Under the pieces are notes generated by a model. It was given only the letters and a program-made list of their open reading frames with translations. It was not told the DNA's origin and did no database searches. DNA of 64,000 bases from Camellia lanceoleosa (Eukaryota > Streptophyta > Magnoliopsida > Ericales > Theaceae), in assembly GCA_025200525.1 (NCBI GenBank), contig CM045762.1, forward strand, positions 108,598,734 through 108,662,733. Direction: 5' to 3'. A program made the position numbers and the translations under genes. This document shows, in pieces, positions 35,301 through 47,976 of the stretch. Each line of letters opens with the position of its first letter. Position 1 is the stretch's first letter.

Positions 35301-37355
35301 TACTAGAACTCCTGTAGCACACTGAAAATATTAACAACAGATACCCTCATAACTATCAACAAATATGAGGAAGCTTAGCAGTCTCAATCATTTAATATCA
35401 AAAATATTTCAAGAACTATCATTCATTCATTGATCTTCCTTTAAATATTACAAAAGCGTCACATGCATTAATACATTCAACAATCCTAGATTATAAATTT
35501 ATAGCATGTGTCCGATATATAAAACAACAGTAAATAAATTCAAGTTCATGCCTTAAAAGCTACATGTTTCCAAGATGATACTTGATTACAACAAAGGTGA
35601 GTCGAAGACCAATATAGGAAAAGCCCTAGGCTTGTACAAAATACATTTACAAAAGAAAAAAACAAAAGGAGCCTTCAGCTCCACAGTCCTCCCAAGCTAA
35701 CCCCTTGGTAGAGGCAAATCCATCAGCACCCGAAAGTTGGTTTTCATATAGGATGAGCTAAAACCCAGTAGAGATGAGTTTAATGATATGTATGATAATT
35801 AACAAAACCATATGGTGAATGCACATGAATACCAATACCAAAACACATGTTTTTCTCTTTCAAACAATGCAATGCCATGTTTATATCACATTTAAATAAC
35901 TGTGGCATCCAAAACAGAAAATAGAGCAATAAATACACACACTGGAAATCTCTAGGTACGTATCTGCAAGTAGGTTATACAAGCACTTCCAAAAGCCATT
36001 TTACCGGTACTAACTGAAAAGATTGACACCTAACCATGCGGGTTTCTAGACTTTCACCAAGGACACAAAGGCCAACATAATAACCACAACTACACCCTCT
36101 AACTAGATTCGCCACAGTATTCACCCATTTTTTCCAAAAAATAATCTATTTCATCATATAAATATGAAACCAATGTTCAAATGCAATGCATGGGTGAACG
36201 AGTTTTCATTAACCTTGTTCACATGCAATTTCTACAACAAACAATGCTATTTTCTCCTGATAGCCAAAACAGATATCTCTATTCAAATGATAAATTCCAA
36301 GAGACATATAAATTCCAGAATTTAATACAGGAGTAACAATCACATATTCAATCTCCTTTTCCAACTCAACAAGAACCATAACATTATTTCAAAATTTCAT
36401 CAATTCCCTTCTTTGTCTAAAGCCAATAATTCCCAAGAATTTCCATAATTTCCAAAATAACCTTTGTTTCTTTCAAAAAGCCTCATTTATGAACAAATCT
36501 CATAATTTCCAATAGTACTTATCAACAAAACCATTCCAACTCTATTTCAAAGAAATCCATTCCAAACCCTTGTTTTATAAATCAATTTAAAACCTAAATC
36601 CCTAAAAATGCTACTCTATTCATAGAGCACACAACAAAGCTAAATACCATGCAAAATATTATAGAAATCCCTACCTCAAAAGTAGAAGAAAAAATGAAAA
36701 AAACTCCAAATTTGATGAAGATGAAAACTTGAACTTTCCAGATTAAAACGACCCCCTTGTTGAGCTTTAATTTTTATCCCAAAGCACTATGGTGGCGAGA
36801 TTCACGAACAGAGAGAGAGAGAGAGAGAGAGAGATTGAAAGTTTTGTGCAAGGATTTAGAGAGAGAGAAAAGAAAATGGATTCATAAAGGTTTAGAGAGA
36901 GAGGAAAACATAAAAGTGAGAAAAATATATTTTCTCCACAACTTTATACAAACACCGCTCAAGCGTTAGACATAGAACATCGCTCGAGCGACCAAAATTA
37001 GGCTCGAGTAAAGAAACCAAACTCCTAGAAGAATATCCCTGCAGAACATACTGTTCAAGTGAACAAAACACCACTCAAGTGAAGAATGCACTACTTCCAG
37101 AAGTTCAGACTGCACCTCAAAATCTAGGAGAAACGAAAGACCACTCGAACGACCAAAACACTGCTCGAGCGAACCCAAGAACAAATAGACATAACCTCCC
37201 CAAAATGTAGTAAGCCCAACCTGTTCAAAACACAGCAACAATCCAATTCTCAACTGCCATACAATCCCATAAGACTAGAACAAATAACTACAACACAATA
37301 GATACCAAACTCATAACCACAAAGTATAAAGGGATCAAGTCATAACTCGGATTGT
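35300..37355 (-). repeat. Chromovirus 3' LTR (left boundary uncertain)
   Basis: On the minus strand, the PPT-like AAGGTGGGGAGG (37357-37368) is followed by TTATAACAATCCGAG, like the 'TGTAACA-CCCGAG' starts of chromovirus LTRs. Near 35750-35790 the minus strand reads 'ctactgggttttagctcatcc', a phrase common in such LTRs. A GA run lies at 36809-36835 and 'gctcgagcga' repeats at 36955-37165. The outer end and its target duplication are not resolved. Confidence 0.6.
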
Positions 37356-37545
37356 TATAACCTCCCCACCTTGGGAAATTTTGTCTCCAAAATTGAACTA
37401 TAGCAATACAACAAACAAAAATAACCTCAACATAATAACAAATAGGTCCAACGGTATAGAAAATCATAACAACCAAACTCAACACAATAGCGATATCAAT
37501 CTTACAAAGTATTACAATCTTCATATGCTACAATAAAACACAAAA

Positions 37546-38990
37546 TTAACTACAAAAAGTTAAAACACTATAAAACAAGTTCGGATACTTATTAGGGACC
37601 TCAGCTTCACGCTCCCAAGTCGCTTCCTCGACCCCATGGTGTTGCCACAACACCTTAACTAAGGGAATAGTCTTGCCACACAAGACTTGTTCTTGAGTTT
37701 CCAAAACTTGAACCGGTCTCTTCCCATATGATGCATCCTCATTTACCTCTAAATCAGTCCAATCTAGCACACGCGAAGAATAGGGCTTATATTTCCAAAG
37801 CATATAGATATGGAACAAGTTATGAACCCCAAAAAGTTGGGGCAGCAAGGCCAAACGATAAGCTACTTCCCCGATTCACTCTAGAATCTCAAAAGGCCCA
37901 ATGAACCTCGGAGGCAACTTCCCACTCTTCCCGAATCTCATCAAACCCCGTCTCGGTAAAATCTTGAGAAACACACGATTTCCCACCTCAAAAGATAAGG
38001 GTCCTCTCCTCTAGTTGGTATAGCTTTTCTAACGACTCTGAGTCGAAACCAACCTTCTACGGATAAGTGCAACTTATTTCGTCATCTCTCAGACTAATTT
38101 CGGACCCAACATAGGTGCATCACCCATCTCGGCCCAAAAAACAAGCAATCTACAAGGTCATCCATACAAAATCGAAAAAGGTGCCATTTCTATACTCGCC
38201 TAAAAGCTATTGTTATAGGCAAACTCTATCAAAGGTAAGTGCCTCTCCTACAACCCTTTAAAGTTGAAAACGCAAGCCCAAAGCATGTCCTCTAAAATTT
38301 GAATAGTGTGCTCAGACTATCCGTTAGTCTGAGGATGATAGATGGTACTAAAAGTTAGCTTAGTGCCTAAAGTACTCTATAGGCTCTGTCATAACCGAGC
38401 CATGAAACGTGGATCCCTATCCGAGACGATAGTCACCGGAACCCCACGAAGTCGAACTATGTCCTTAACATACAATTTGGCAAGATAATCCACCGAGTCA
38501 CCTATGCACATTGGAGTGAAATGTGTAGACTTTGTTAACCGGTCAACAACTACCTACACGACATTAGTACCCCGTTGAGTCCTCGAAAGGCCCACAATGA
38601 AATCCATAGTGACATGCTCCTACTTCCAATCGGCTATAGGTAAGGGTTGTAACAAACCCGCTGGTCGTTGGTGCTCGACCTTCACTTACTGACAAGTATG
38701 ACATCTCGAAACAAACAGAGCCACATCTTTCTTCATTCTATTCCACCAAAATCGGCAGCCAAGATCATAATACATCTTCGTGCCTCCTAGATGTACCATA
38801 AGGTGTGAATGATGGAACTCTTAGAGTACCTTTTCTCTACAAGACTCTAGCACAAACAGACGATCTAGGTATCTCACACTCAAATCAAAATGAACATTTA
38901 GACCCCTAATCTACATTCCCACTGGAGATTTTTTCTCGGATAATCTCCACCTCACAGCCATGTTGTGCCTCAATAACTCAATTAGCCAAG
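37546..38990 (-). pseudogene. Chromovirus integrase and chromodomain remnant
   Basis: The minus-strand end (37546-37854) reads VHNLFHIYMLWKY, LDWTDLEVNEDASY, RPVQVLETQEQVL, IPLVKVLWQHHGVEEATWE and ends in NKYPNLF: the integrase C-terminal end with a chromodomain, which defines chromoviruses. Further up (38581-38707) CHTCQ, stop, VKVEHQRPAGLLQPLPIADW and VTMDFIVGL mark the integrase linker and start of its core. Many stops occur between them. The chromodomain probably directed insertion to heterochromatin. Confidence 0.85.
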
Positions 38991-38995
38991 GTAGG

Positions 38996-40172
38996 TTATG
39001 AAACAATGGTAAACAAGGTAGCCAAATCAACAGACTCGCCAAGATGCAAGTCAAACTCCCCTATAACACCCAACATCTCCCATTCTCGGATGGTAATACT
39101 CGCCACATTGCTCACAGACTTTCTATTCAAAGTATCAACCAATACATTGGCCTTCCCCATATTATAATGCAACTCAAAGTCATAATCCTCAATAAATTCC
39201 ATCTACCTTCTTTTTCTGAAATTCAACTATTTCTGCGAGAACAAATATTTCAGACTCTTGTAATCAGAAAACACCTCAAACCTATCCATGTACAGATAAT
39301 GCCTCCAAATCATCAAGGCAAAGATCACCACCACTAATTCTAGGTCGTGTGTATGGTAATTCTTTTTATGGATTTTCAATTGTCGTGAGCCATAGGCCAT
39401 CACCTACCCTTCTTGCATCAATACATAACCTAATCACTTGCGGGACTCATCACAATACACCGAATAACCCAAACCCTTCTCCAGAATAATCAAAACCAGA
39501 GCAGTGTTGAGTCTAGTTTTAAGCTCCTAGAACAAATTTTCACAAGTCTCACTCCACACAAACTTAATTCCCTTCCTCGTCATTCTAGTCAAAGATAAAG
39601 CTAGCTTAGAGAAATCTTTCATAAAGCGTCAGTAATACCTAGCTAAGCCCAAGAAACTCCGGATCTGAAAGGCATTCTTAGGTTGTTCCCAGCCATGTAC
39701 TTCGTTTATTTTAGATGAATCCACAGCCACTCCTTCTCTAGACACAACATGGCCTAGAAACTTAACCTTCGTAAGACAAAACTCACATTTTTCGAACTTA
39801 GCATACAAACGGTGTGCCCTAAGCAACTCAAGTACAATCCGAAGGTGTTCCTTATGTTCCTCTTCGGAGGATGAGTAAACTAACATGTCGTCGACGAAGA
39901 TAACCACGAATCAATCTAGGAACTCACAGAAAACTCGATTCATCAAGTCCATAAACGAAGCCAGTCCATTAGTTAGTCCAAAAGGCTTCACTAAGAACTC
40001 ATAGTAGCCATACCGTGTACGAAAGAACATTTTTTGGATTTCATCCTTCTTCACCCTCAACTAGTGATATCTCGATCTCAAGTCAATCTTTGAAAAGCAA
40101 CGAGATCCTTTTAGTTAGTCAAACAAATCATCTTTCCTCGGCAATGGGTATTTATTCTTGACAGTTACCTGG
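38996..40172 (-). pseudogene. Chromovirus reverse transcriptase (C-terminal part) and RNase H remnant
   Basis: Minus strand from the right: VTVKNKYPLPRKDDLFD (cut at 40172 by element B), then near 39890 the polymerase active-site run [15 protein letters not shown], followed by [20 protein letters not shown] and [11 protein letters not shown]. RNase H ends near 39000-39200 with DYDFELHYNMGKANVLVDTL. Stops and shifts occur between these blocks. The missing upstream part continues at 63939-64000 beyond element B. Confidence 0.88.
40168..40172. other. Left target duplication of element B (cctgg)
   Basis: cctgg precedes TGTAGACACC; catgg (63934-63938) follows the 3' LTR. One base differs. The two sides together rebuild an uninterrupted reverse-transcriptase reading order. 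Confidence 0.8.
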
Positions 40173-43100
40173 TGTAGACACCCCATTTTTGACCATCCAT
40201 AAGACTTGGGTGCCACTAATTGATCACTTGATGATGAAAATTGTGCTATGCAAATGTTCGATTTCTTCATCAAGAAGAGTTCTAAATCCCAACCTTGCAC
40301 CCCATTTTGGACCAAAAATATTTTGACCAAAACTTTTTTAGACCTTAAAACCCTCTCTTTCCAAAATCTTTTTCCCGAATGTTTCTACAATGTTTCGAGA
40401 CTCGCATTTTATTAAAAATTACACTTTTCGGTAAACCGAGCAAGGACAAAGTGGAAATAAATGGAAGGGGCGTGAACTCTTTGAAAAATATTTAAAAATT
40501 CTTATTTAAAAAAGTTTGGATTTGAATAAAATATGCCCGGGGGGGGGGGAAGAAACCTAGTTGGGGAAGAAGTTGGGCATGAATCGTTAAAAGAGAACTA
40601 GGCAGCCTTCACTAAATCAGGCCTATCCTTTTGTATACTTGGACTATAGTTGTGAGGCCACCACCATTGGAAAGTAGACTTCCAGGGATTCATTTTCACT
40701 TAAGAATCTCCTAAAGCCGAGTCCAGTTGAGGGAGATATGGCTGTTTGAAGTTAGGCATCAATCCGATTAAACCAAAACTGAGCAACCTTTATTAAAATA
40801 GGCATATCTCTTTGCACACTTAGAATGTATATGTAAGGCTGCCACAATTGGAAATTAGACTTATGGGGTTTCAATTTAGACTCAAGAATGACCTAAAACC
40901 GAGTCCGGATAAGGGAGTTATGCCCATTTGAAATCGGGCCTAGAAGTAGTTTTTTTTTTCTTGTGGCCGGCAAGTAGTCGACAATCACCATTTGTGGATG
41001 GACAATCAACACTTATGCCTACTGGCCACCTGCTGGCCATTTATGTCCAAGCCAGCCACAAGCTGGCCACCAGTGATGGCTTGCCAGCCACTGATGACCA
41101 AAAGCAGATTTTTTGCATATATTTTCCTCCAGCTGTTTCTACACTGCTCCACCTGTTTCTGAATAGATATTTTTGACGTAAGGCTCATGTTTTCTATATA
41201 TACATGACCTATCTCTCATATTACAAGGTTAGAAAAACTTTGGGAGCAAAAAAATCCTCTCTCTCTACAATTTTCTCTCTCTACAACTCTCTCTACAATT
41301 CTCTCTCTCTTTGAATTTCCTAAGCACTTGCATTGCCTTTGCCTAAATACTCTAAACCAAACCTAGAGAACTTCTTATTGAAGTTATTTGAGTTTTATTT
41401 TGAACTCTTGAAGCACTTGAGCGTGAAAAATTGGTGGTTTATGACTTAAGGGTTCATTTCTCTTCAAGATGTATACTTTGTCTTGTTTTTGTACCATCTG
41501 TGAACTACTTCTTTTCTATCTTTTCTTGCTAATTTTGAAGTGTTTTTCAACTATTTTTATGGGCTGAAGCTTGTGGTTTAAGGCTATTAAAGGTAAAGGG
41601 GTTAATCACCCTTCTTTTAACCTTGTTCTCTAAGCCTTTCCACTTTTGTTTCCCATTTTTTCATCAACTTTTTTTGAGCTTTTTACCATTGATTTTCAGA
41701 GGTTTCTAGAGGCTAAAAAAGGTGGTTTTGAAGTTCCAAAAATGGAGGGGTTAGCCATCCCTCCTTTGGCTTCTTTACTTGCTTGAATTGCTCCATGTTT
41801 TTGTCTTCATTCTAGCACATTTTTGTATTGTTTTTGGACTGTAAAAACTCTGCATATTTGGGCTGAAACTTGGGTTTTAAGGCCATTAAAGGTTGAGAGG
41901 CGGTTCACCCTTCTCTGTACCTTGTTTTGGAGGCCTTTACCCTTGTGTTTCCTACCCTTTTACTATCTGTTTTTGAGCTTTTAAACACTGAATTTCAGAG
42001 TTATTTCAGTGGCTAAAAACACTTTTTGATGTCCAAAATTATGGGGGTTAGCCTCCCCTCCTTGTGTCTTACTTACTAGCCTAACATGCTTTATGTTTTA
42101 GCCTATTTTTCTAGCTATTGTTAGGTCAATTCCAACATATTTTAGGACTGCTTTAGACCTATTTTAAGACTATTTTTAAGTGTTAGTTGCATTTGAGTTT
42201 TGTTTTACATGCTTGTAGTGTAATTGTCCTCATAAGCTCGGTATTTTAGGTCTTAGACATCACTTATTTGAGTTGATAACATTTGTTTTATGTTTTTATA
42301 ACTTAATTTCAGTACTAACAATCTCTACAACCTCCCTTCTTTCTTGGCTTTTAATTTTTCTTTGAAAGTGGTTTCAAGTCACTTGTTTGCCTAAGTGTGA
42401 AATTAAGGTTTCATACTTAATGGTTTAATCCCTTAGGGGGTTCATTACGAATGGTATGATGCTTATTTCATACCCAAAGCAACTAGTGTTTTGAGCCCTC
42501 TTTCTATTAGAGGACTTTAATTCACCTTTTGGACTTAATTGGCTAAAGAATGGTTGGTAAAGTAAAATGAGTAACTAAAATTTGGAACTAAAAGTAAGCA
42601 AGATAATATTTAGTTGTCTTCAATCAGACGTTAATTGAACACATGGAACTTGGACCATTTCATACTTGTTAGTGATGAAATGATCTAAGTCTCCAAAGGT
42701 AATTCACTTCCCTTGATCTTCCATGAAAGAGAGGTGATTTGGGTCTTGTTTTGTTACATTTATCAAAATTGCACAGTTGGTCTATGAGCCATCATGTAAT
42801 GAAATTACTTGATTGATGGTTTGTAAACTGAGGTTTGTCTCCCTTTCATTTGTGCATGAAAAGAAGGGTGAGTTGTGCAAACAAACCCATGAAATACCCT
42901 ATATATGCTTTATTTGTCCTATGTTGCAGCAAGATGAACCAGTGCATCAGCGGCCAGCAAGCCACTTTCCATGGCCAGCAAGTGGTCGGCAGACCACCAT
43001 CCATGGCCAGCAGGCCACATCCATGGCTAGCTAGTGGCCGGCAATCTTCATCAATGGCCGGCCAACCGTTGATGCAAAGCTCAGCAGAGTGTTGATAAGG

Positions 43101-44564
43101 TGGGAAGATTTGTTCTGGAAGTGTTCAATTCTGCAAACAAAGGCATTCGAGAGCAAAGCAGTGGCTTTTTGGGTGGAAACAAGTGAAAGCATCAGCAATC
43201 TTTGCATATCGAACCTGTTTAGCTTAAATATTTAGCTTACATGCTTTTCAGTATTAATTAGTTATAGCTAATTAATTTGTAACTAATTAGTTAGTAAATT
43301 ATTTATTCAATTTCATTTTGTAAGTAATTAGCTTAGAATAGTTAGCCAAATTAATTCAATTGTTGTAATATTTAATTAGCTTAGAGGTAGTTAATTACTT
43401 ATTCAAATTTTGTAATAATTAGCTTAGCTTAATTAGTTAAGTAGTGTAGCTTAGCTAGTGTATTCATTCAGACTCTCCTTCGTGAGAGCATAATGTAATA
43501 ATGTGTATGTCTTCCAACCCCACGTCTTTCTCCCTTTTATTTATTCGCTTTTGATGGTTAGATTAGGGACATAACGTTTCAATTATCATACCTTATTCTT
43601 GCATCCATTCATCTTGTATTGCATGCACCGAGGCTCGATTCATCATTCAAACTGCATTGTCATTTCAATACTTCTTTGAATACGTACTTAGACCGCATGC
43701 TATTTAAATTGATCCATATGCCACATTAGTAGCCGAGCCTATTAGTTGCATATTGCATATGTTGCATTAGTCATCTTGCATAGTTACGAATCATGCATAT
43801 TTTTCTAACTCTTTTATCTTGGCTTGGAGTACTAAGTGAGTTTTTAGTACTTTAGCATGCTTGCATGAGTGTAAGTTATTTCCATGTCTAGCATGCTTGC
43901 CATGAGGTTAAATGCTTACTTGTCGAACTGCTTGAATACCCGTGGATGAAGGCTTGTTGCTTGAATTGGAACGATTCAATGAATGTAAGTTTAAGCCCAT
44001 TTTGTTAAGTCGCAAATTTGCAAACTTTAAGCCCACTTGAGGTGGCAAAATCAAACCCTTTCCGAGAAACAAACATGAAATTGAATTGTTTCAATTCGAG
44101 TAAACTAGTATATACTTGTTTGTGCGCATCACGTAGTAATGCTGGCCTAATAATCGGAACAAGAGTATATAATGTTGATAAAAAATCATATCATGATTAG
44201 TAGAGGCCGATCTTTGATCGGGCGAGCGGGGTTGCTCAATTCATGACCTTCCCCTTTCGTACCTAAATTCCCGAGCCGAGGCAACTTTGGTGATGACGGA
44301 CACGTGGCCTTTGGCACAAGTCATGGGTTTTCTAAATTTTCCCAAAATAAAACATTTAGGTGGCAACTCTGTATCTGGAAAAGCAGTCCAATTTTGATAT
44401 TTTTGATTCAAAATCATTTTTTCCAAAAGATTTGCTGGATTTGGACTCTTTGGTGTTTATCAATTTCACATTGCACTTGTGAGATTAGATTCAAAACTGC
44501 GGGAGTCCGAACTGTAGGGCTTCTTTCAAACCTCCGAAAGGGGGCACGAGAAAGTCGAGCTACA
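40173..44564 (+). repeat. 5' LTR of element B (4.4 kb)
   Basis: TGTAGACACCCC... to ...GTCGAGCTACA. It contains GGCCGGC/TGGCCAGC-rich blocks (40965-41095, 42945-43065), a CT microsatellite region (41255-41320), an AT-rich 'taattagttagtaa' tract (43250-43460) and 'caaaataaaacatttaggtggcaactctgt' near the 3' end. 'ctatatatacatgacc' near 41195 may be the TATA region; transcription start is not determined. No host gene is seen. Confidence 0.9.
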
Positions 44565-44569
44565 GTTTC

Positions 44570-44587
44570 TGACGACTCTGCTGGAGA
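44570..44587 (+). other. Primer-binding site of element B
   Basis: TGACGACTCTGCTGGAGA, five bases after the LTR. This is close to the TGGCGACTCTGCTGGGGA-type site used by Ogre/Tat elements (tRNA-Arg, by family knowledge). Confidence 0.65.
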
Positions 44588-45014
44588 TTTTAGAAAACTT
44601 GACTCGAACTCATGATATGAAATTTTATCTACACTTATATGTATCTTTGCATTACATTTGCATTGCTACGCCTAAGTCATTATGTTTGCCATCTGCTATT
44701 TGTGGATGGTTTACCGGAGACTTGCCTAAAAAGCTTGCCAAAAGGCTGACCGGTCGTGGGCTCTGCCACGATGGGAACACAACTCTTGGATCTGGACTAC
44801 CGCTGTACCGTTTGATCCTCCTTTCACTTCTCGGTGTTAGGTGTAAGAGGTATATTAGGTAGTCTTGCTAAGGTACCCTTTTTGACCATTTGACTTTGTT
44901 GCATATTGAAAGCCGTAGAAACTGTTCCAAACTAGGACAAGATGCTCACCTGAATACAGGATTATGTGAAACCACTTTGTTTGAATAGTGAACCTTAGTT
45001 CCTAATGAAACTAG

Positions 45015-45019
45015 GACAG
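45015..45019. other. Target duplication of the 45-kb solo LTR (gacag)
   Basis: gacag at 45015-45019 and again at 47544-47548, directly flanking the TG...CA ends. Confidence 0.9.
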
Positions 45020-45904
45020 TGTAATAACCCGACCCTCGTACCTGTGTTCGAATATACTTTCAGTCCCTATTTCTGTGCATTTATATGCTTACTGTGAAAT
45101 CCCATGTGGAATTAAGTTGAATTGAGTGAACCCTATGTTTATAAATTCACATCTGTCTAATAAAAGGAATATCTGTTATGATTATAATGTTCAGATCAGA
45201 AATTGAACACCTTAGAGGCTTGATAATTTGAAATTAATTTTATATTTGAGATTAGCATGATTTTTAGGTCATAATATGATTTTCTGTGAAATTTTGATTT
45301 GGAATGATTAAACTGATTAATTTTCGTCTTTATTCACTTTTTTGATATATATCAATGCTCTTTAAACATTTGACTTAGAGCTTTATAAAAAAAAGATCTC
45401 CTGAGAAAGAGGGAGAGTTAGAGAAGAAAAGGGTTTGAGAAGAAGAGGAAAAGTTCTTCAAGGAAGAAGTTGGGAAAATTAGGAGGGTTTATAGAGATTT
45501 TAACTCAAGGTATGTTTAACTCATTCTAATTGACCCCTCTTTTTGAATTGAGTAGGAATTCCTCTATACTATGTAAGTTAGGGTTGATATGAGTCAAGCA
45601 TGTGTTAGGTGATTGATTAGAATAATGTTTTTGTGTTTGGTTGATTTGGGATTATATTGAACTATCTAGTGGGGAATTACATCTCATTTCTTCAATTGAC
45701 ATGCTTGAGCTCAATTATGTGAACAAATGGCCATGTGTGTATATGTCTATGTGTTTAAGGATTAAAGATCTAATCCGTATTTAGGTTGATATGTGTTTGT
45801 AATTCCTATTTACATGGTTTTTGAACCATATTCTAGTAATTGATGGATTTATTTTGAGCCTTGTAATGCTCATCAAAAATTGGGTTTTGCTAGAATTTCG
45901 GATT

Positions 45905-46100
45905 GCTCGCACAGGGGAAATCGCCGCACGTGCGGGGGTCATGGCCGCACGTGCAGGAGTCATGGCCGCACGTGTGGAAAACAGAGCATTTTGGGTCTTT
46001 GCATTCTGAAAAATATGCACGTGCGGGACCTCACAGCCTCACGTGTGAGAACCCTTGCCGCACGTACGGGGCTCATAGCCGCACATGCGGCCCATGCTGG
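45905..46100. repeat. Array of CCGCACGTGCGG-like palindromes
   Basis: About seven copies or variants of GC(C)GCACGTGCGG, spaced mostly 20-30 bases apart. The core CACGTG is a plant G-box. A further copy (cacccccacgtgcgggg) lies at 47282. Confidence 0.85.
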
Positions 46101-46699
46101 AAAATTTGTCTACTCCGTTTTACGTGTTTGACCCTCTAATATTATTAAAATAATTATTTGACACTTTTAGAATGGTTGTAAACTCATTCGAAGCGAAATG
46201 AACCGAATATTGTTTAACAAGGAAAACGAACTAATTCTTGAATCAGGGTGTCTCAGAGGGCACATACCGTAAGTTACCGCCCCACCACAAAGACGTGAGT
46301 AATAGTACTGTAGTAGTACGATTTGCCTACCGTTAATAATTAATATTAACGTTCTGTTACTCGTGAGTTAACTTTATTAATTTAAGGTGATCAAATGGAA
46401 CATATGTGCATCCGTATGAATCTGAGATTACTCTGCTACATTATACATGGACCCGAGGTCGTTTAGAACCTATGATATGAATACAAAGGTCTAACATCGT
46501 TATATGACCCACGTTATGATGAGAATTGTTCTGTCCCTATTAATTGTGTTGTAGTGACATATGTGCCTTCTGCTACTAGTTATTATTAATATTCTGTTAC
46601 ACGCAAAACGACCATGTCGACTTGCGATAAACCATGGGGAATTGTATGTGAACTATTGTCTAGTGGTATTCTTATGAATTTGAGATCATTCTGTTTTGC

Positions 46700-46945
46700 T
46701 AATACTAGGCCGGAGGCCGTTCTGTACTATCTGTGGGCCAAAGGCCAATCTGTTGATATCTTTGGGCCAGAGGCCAATCTGTTGATATCTGTGGGCCAGA
46801 GGCCAATCTGTTAATATCTGGGCCAGAGGCTAATCTGTTAATATCTGGGCCTAAGGCCAATCTGTTAAATCTGTTAGGCCTGAGGCCGTTCTGCAAGATA
46901 ATAGGCTTGAAGCCTCTCTATATGAAAACCGGGCCTAAGGCCGTT
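46700..46945. repeat. ~28-33-bp tandem repeats 'gggccagaggccaatctgtt'
   Basis: About seven copies, with 'gatatctgt' or 'aatatctg' between them; the edges are more diverged ('ggccggaggccgttctg', 'gggcctaaggccgttctg'). Confidence 0.85.
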
Positions 46946-47976
46946 CTGAAAATGTTTACAAGATAAGATTAATTATATGACCTCTGCACTTATATACGTT
47001 ATAAATATTACAATTCAAGTTTAATCATTAAATTGTTTGAGTACTATTATTCACTGAGCTTTGCTCATTCTGTATTGTGTCTGTCTCTGTAGGTGAGCAC
47101 CCTGGAGGTCAGTCCTAGTCCAACAAGTCTGCTTCTCTTTTGTCAACTTCGATGCATCTAAGCACTTAGATGAAGCTCCTTCCTTGTTGTGGAGTTTTGC
47201 TAAGCTTTTAGCTTTGTACACCAAGTGTTCTGTCTAATGTCATAAAATGTATATAACCTTTCCCTACCTATATTTTTGCTACACCCCCACGTGCGGGGCT
47301 GGGTCTGTATTTATATTTATATATGTATATGTGAACATCTGCTTCTAGTGTGTCTGTTTATCATATGTTGGAACTGCTTGATGGTATATTTGCAATCCTG
47401 GCATATAGGTGTTAGCTCAATGGATGTATTTCATGTTGTTAAAATGCTTCCATTCAGGCCCCATATGTCGTGCATATCGAATCTTATGTCCATTTCCGAA
47501 TTGGTCGTGCCCTAACTTTGAGGGGCGAGTTTGGAGTGTGACAGACAGGGTAACCTTACCCCCTCATAGGGGTGTTTGGCTCTCTTTAACTAGTATGTGC
47601 TTTACAATGAAACTATACAGGAATGTGCATATCAGTTGCAAAGTTGGTATCTTTTTTGGGGCAGAATGCAGTGTAGAGAGTACAGTCATTCAGCTATGAT
47701 CATATCCGTTCTAGTGAAATTGGGCTGAGGTGCTGTCTATTTTCTCTTTTGCAAGGTAGTCCTAGAACCATAGCTTCAGAAGGCTCTGATATCCCCCGGG
47801 TATTCTGAACTTGTGTTGATAGACTTTGTCAAGTTGGAGATTTAGTTCAGAGGCAACTAGTGTTTCCTTCGCCAATGGTAAGGTAAAGAAAGGCCAAACC
47901 AAGCTCACCAGTTCCACTGTTCCGGCATTTACCAGCTAGATCACCTATGTTCAGAGCACGACCATCTACCCCTATC

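Larger units (their letters stand above)
45020..47543 (+). repeat. Solo LTR (2.5 kb) of another Gypsy-type element
   Basis: TGTAATAACCCGACCCTCG... to ...GGAGTGTGACA with 5-bp gacag duplications and no interior. It sits in element B's leader, splitting text that is continuous in element A (near 4880-4960). Internal repeats are listed separately. Short open frames inside it are not genes. Confidence 0.9.

Noticed and set aside
45020..47543. Complete retroelement at 45-47.5 kb
   Set aside because: Only one LTR with direct flanking duplications and no interior; it is a solo LTR.
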